DNA of 30,084 nucleotides from PFL42 sp964492235. GTDB taxonomy: Bacteria; Chloroflexota; Anaerolineae; Anaerolineales; E44-bin32. The stretch spans positions 1-30,084 of the forward strand of contig CAZBJQ010000018.1 in NCBI GenBank assembly GCA_964492235.1, written 5' to 3'. A model generated the notes under the pieces. It searched no databases and was not told where the DNA came from. It saw only the letters and a list, made by a program, of their open reading frames with translations. Both the position numbers and the translations under genes were made by a program. How positions within the stretch are numbered: the first letter of the stretch is position 1; each line of letters opens with the position of its first letter. Of the stretch, positions 27,995 to 30,084 are shown piece by piece.

Positions 27995-28591
27995 ATAGCC
28001 GGCCCGTGGCTCACCCTGCTGGCCATCGCCGCCTATGGGGCCCTTCACAGCTTGCTTGCCAGCCCGCCTGCCAAGGAACAGGTCCGGCGCTGGCTGGGGG
28101 CGGCCAGGAGCCGCGGCTATCGCCTGGCATACAACTTGATCGCCGGGATTACCTTGTTGCCGGTGCTGGCGGTTCCGGCGGCGGTTCCAGGTGAACTCCT
28201 GTATCGCCTTACAGCCCCCTGGTCGATCGCGGCCGTGACCGGCCAGGCGGTGGCGATCGTTTTGCTGGTGGTGGGGGCGCTGCAGACGGACGTTTGGCAT
28301 TTCCTCGGCCTTCGACAATTGGCGCAGCCTGATCCGGCGGGCCCACCGCAGCTGGTGGTCAGCGGGCTGCACCGCTGGGTGCGCCACCCACTGTACACCG
28401 CCGGCCTGCTCTTCCTATGGCTGACTCCGATCATGACGACCAGTATCCTGGCGCTCAATCTTGGCCTGACGGCTTACGTCCTCATCGGAACGATCTTCGA
28501 GGAGCGCCGCCTGATGACGGAGTTCGGCCCGGCCTACGCTGACTATCGGCGACGGGTTCCGCGCCTGATCCCCGGCCTGCGCCTGGGCTAG
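27995..28591 (+). CDS. Isoprenylcysteine methyltransferase-like/NnrU-like membrane protein, apparent ATA start
   Basis: Multi-pass protein of about 198 residues with the ICMT-type C-terminal motif RHPLYTAGLLFLW and EERRLMTEFGPAYADYRRRVP. Members methylate lipid or thiol substrates, or are uncharacterised. The first helix, WLTLLAIAAYGALHSLLAS, is typical of the family. It lies upstream of the first usual start codon (TTG 28052), which would cut it in half. In this frame a stop occurs at 27989, leaving only ATA 27995 positioned after a near-perfect GGAGGTG (27984-27990). I therefore set the start at ATA, with TTG 28052 as the conventional alternative. It follows the VKOR fusion by 67 nt and is probably co-transcribed. 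Confidence 0.75.
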   Translation: MAGPWLTLLAIAAYGALHSLLASPPAKEQVRRWLGAARSRGYRLAYNLIAGITLLPVLAVPAAVPGELLYRLTAPWSIAAVTGQAVAIVLLVVGALQTDVWHFLGLRQLAQPDPAGPPQLVVSGLHRWVRHPLYTAGLLFLWLTPIMTTSILALNLGLTAYVLIGTIFEERRLMTEFGPAYADYRRRVPRLIPGLRLG

Positions 28592-28635
28592 CCTTCCTAC
28601 AAAGCGCCCCGTGCGCGTGTCCCCCTTTGAAACAG

Positions 28636-28652
28636 GCGGGGCGTGGCCCCGC
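28636..28652 (+). terminator. Possible terminator hairpin
   Basis: GCGGGGC, loop GTG, GCCCCGC: a 7-bp GC stem 44 nt after the methyltransferase-like gene. No U tract follows. Confidence 0.35.
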
Positions 28653-28668
28653 TGCGGCCCGTCGCACA

Positions 28669-28697
28669 TTGCCATCTAGCGCAGCTAGCCAGATAAT
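28669..28697 (+). promoter_or_regulatory. Promoter of the cupin gene
   Basis: TTGCCA (28669-28674), 17-nt spacer, GATAAT (28692-28697). The leader before ATG 28727 would be about 23 nt. Confidence 0.6.
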
Positions 28698-28726
28698 CGA
28701 TGCACGCCCCCCAGGAGGTCTGAGCC

Positions 28727-29062
28727 ATGGCGGATGCGATCAAGCCCTATGCCTACATCGAGGACCTGACGAAGAGTTTGACTCAGGTTCCCCAGGACAG
28801 CATTCTCAGCCGAACGCTGTTTCGGGCCCCCGACTCCGAGGTGGTAATGTTTGGATTTGCGCCGGGCCAAAGGCTCTCGGAACACACCGCCTCGCGCCCG
28901 GCAGTGATCCACATTCTGCAGGGCGAAGCCGAGCTGACGCTGGGCGAGGATCGCTACCAGGCTGGGCCTGGCGCCTGGGCTCACATGGATCCGGGTCTCC
29001 CCCACAGCCTGCAAGCAAGGACGCATGTTGTTATGCTGCTGACTCTGATCGGGCCCGACTGA
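28727..29062 (+). CDS. Small single-domain cupin protein
   Basis: 111-residue cupin, a beta-barrel fold often binding a metal. Motif 1 is seen as G47-QRLSEH53 and onward to HILQG (62-66), with the usual second histidine of HxH absent. Motif 2 is MDPGLPH (H93). Metal binding may therefore be incomplete or use other ligands. ATG 28727 follows AGGAGG at 8 nt. It has its own promoter and no informative partner; the substrate is unknown. Confidence 0.85.
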   Translation: MADAIKPYAYIEDLTKSLTQVPQDSILSRTLFRAPDSEVVMFGFAPGQRLSEHTASRPAVIHILQGEAELTLGEDRYQAGPGAWAHMDPGLPHSLQARTHVVMLLTLIGPD

Positions 29063-29274
29063 GCCAATCACCCACCGACAGGCTGCGGACAAGAGCGATC
29101 ACCCAACAGAGTGAGTCGGGAGGCGTCTGAGGGCAGCGCCTGGAGAAGAGAGGGGAACCATGTAGGCTGTGGGCTTCGTCCGCGACCCCACCTTCATGAT
29201 CGCCTCATGTGCCAGAGGGCCCGTTCGGGAAACCCCCGGTCTTCGCTGCGCAAGGGCGACGCTCGATTCGCTTC

Positions 29275-30084
29275 CTAGGCCGCTGCCCACCAGTCCTCAC
29301 CCTCGCGAAGACCGCCGGCCTCGAGTTGCGCCCGAATCAACTGCCGGGCGCCCCGCGATCCAACGCAAGCCAGGAGCACGGGCCGTCGGTACTGCTTCCA
29401 CACCTCCGGCAGCGATCCCGGGGCGACGATCGGGCAACCGCGCCGTTCCCGCCCGATCTTACGTGGATCGATATCAATGAACGCCTTCAGCGGTGCCTCC
29501 AGGCGCTGCAGGTGCTTGGCCAGCCGACGGCCCATTTGCCCCGCCCCCCAGACGACCACCGCATCCCGCCCGCCCAACGGGCATTGCACCAGGTAGTGGG
29601 CCTTGGCCCGCAGGAAGTTCTCGACTGAGTAGCGCGGATCGGTCCGAGTCAATCGATCCGGGCGGTCGCGCCAATGCAGCAGCACTACTGGCACCTTAGC
29701 GAAGCGAGCGCCGGCGATGTGCATCCGCAGCCACAGGTCGTAGTCCTCAGGCCAACCGCGCTCCTGGTAGCCCGCAAGGCGCTCCAGCCATTCCCGCCGA
29801 ATACTCATCGAGGAATGCACCAGAGGGCTCTCGATGAACATCTCGCGGGCGATGGCCTCCGGCTCGGTCAGCCGGTTCTGCCACTCGATATACAGGCGGA
29901 AACCCTCCGCCAGCCGCTCCGGCGGATAGCCCGCCACCAGGCAGCCGACGGCTGCCAGGTCCGGCCTGGCGCGCAGCATTTCGAGTTGAGCCTGTAGTCG
30001 GTTGGGCTCGGCGATGTCGTCGGCATCCATGCGGGCGATGATCGGCGCCCGGCAGGCCTGCAGCCCTGCGTTGAGAGCCGGGAT
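29275..30084 (-). CDS. Family 2 glycosyltransferase with C-terminal Rossmann-like domain (5' end outside window)
   Basis: The visible 269 residues begin within the GT-A fold at ALNAGLQACRAPIIARMDADD, where DADD is the metal- and nucleotide-sugar-binding motif. They continue through LVHSSMSIRREWLE and WPEDYDLWLRM, the acceptor side. After about residue 170 a second domain starts: VVVWGAGQMGRRLAKHL, a dinucleotide-binding glycine motif, then FIDIDPRKIG and ACVGSRGARQLIRAQL. This resembles the N-terminal Rossmann domain found in sugar-modifying proteins such as PglD. It probably transfers a sugar to a surface polysaccharide or lipid. About 90 N-terminal residues lie beyond the window. Confidence 0.88.
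   Translation of the reverse strand: MPALNAGLQACRAPIIARMDADDIAEPNRLQAQLEMLRARPDLAAVGCLVAGYPPERLAEGFRLYIEWQNRLTEPEAIAREMFIESPLVHSSMSIRREWLERLAGYQERGWPEDYDLWLRMHIAGARFAKVPVVLLHWRDRPDRLTRTDPRYSVENFLRAKAHYLVQCPLGGRDAVVVWGAGQMGRRLAKHLQRLEAPLKAFIDIDPRKIGRERRGCPIVAPGSLPEVWKQYRRPVLLACVGSRGARQLIRAQLEAGGLREGEDWWAAA

Overview
The window is a high-GC bacterial scaffold with Shine-Dalgarno-led genes, TGA used freely as a stop, short operons on both strands and one 100-N assembly gap. The gene content fits a Chloroflexota (Anaerolineae-like) metagenome assembly: single-chain pyruvate:ferredoxin oxidoreductase with a dihydroorotate-dehydrogenase-like partner, a soluble multi-GAF histidine kinase, a thioredoxin-VKOR fusion and a T-box leader on serS. 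The phylum is an inference from content, not from a marker alignment.

Layout. 1-1145 (minus): 5' part of serS behind a tRNA-Ser T-box leader and a good sigma70-type promoter. 1194-3020 (minus): M3-family oligopeptidase F, complete except for one in-frame TGA; its promoter region carries a perfect 9-bp inverted repeat. 3256-8025 (plus): a tightly packed operon with a serine-palmitoyltransferase-like enzyme, an extended SDR reductase, two full-length paralogous multi-pass membrane proteins and a truncated third copy, all overlapping or nearly so. 8254-13087: divergent nifJ (minus) and PyrD-like oxidoreductase (plus).

13088-16545: a poorly coding stretch with a possible short leader peptide and a terminator, then gene fragments on both sides of the N gap (an unknown protein and a beta-propeller protein with an apparent frameshift), then a membrane-anchored unknown on the minus strand. 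16850-22007 (plus): deoxynucleoside-kinase-like protein, thiolase and a 1037-residue GAF/PAS histidine kinase. 22120-26585 (minus): HIT protein, LOG-family protein, SbcD and SbcC. 26827-29062 (plus): thioredoxin-VKOR fusion, an isoprenylcysteine-methyltransferase-like membrane protein that seems to start at ATA, and a small cupin. 29275-30084 (minus): the 3' part of a glycosyltransferase 2 with an added Rossmann-like domain.

The part that looks least described is the operon at 3387-8025. A serine-palmitoyltransferase/reductase pair suggests a ketosphinganine or ceramide-like lipid pathway, and it is translationally linked to a tandem family of histidine-rich membrane proteins that I do not recognise. 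Several promoters share an extended -10 form (TGnTAnAnT-like) with short leaders.
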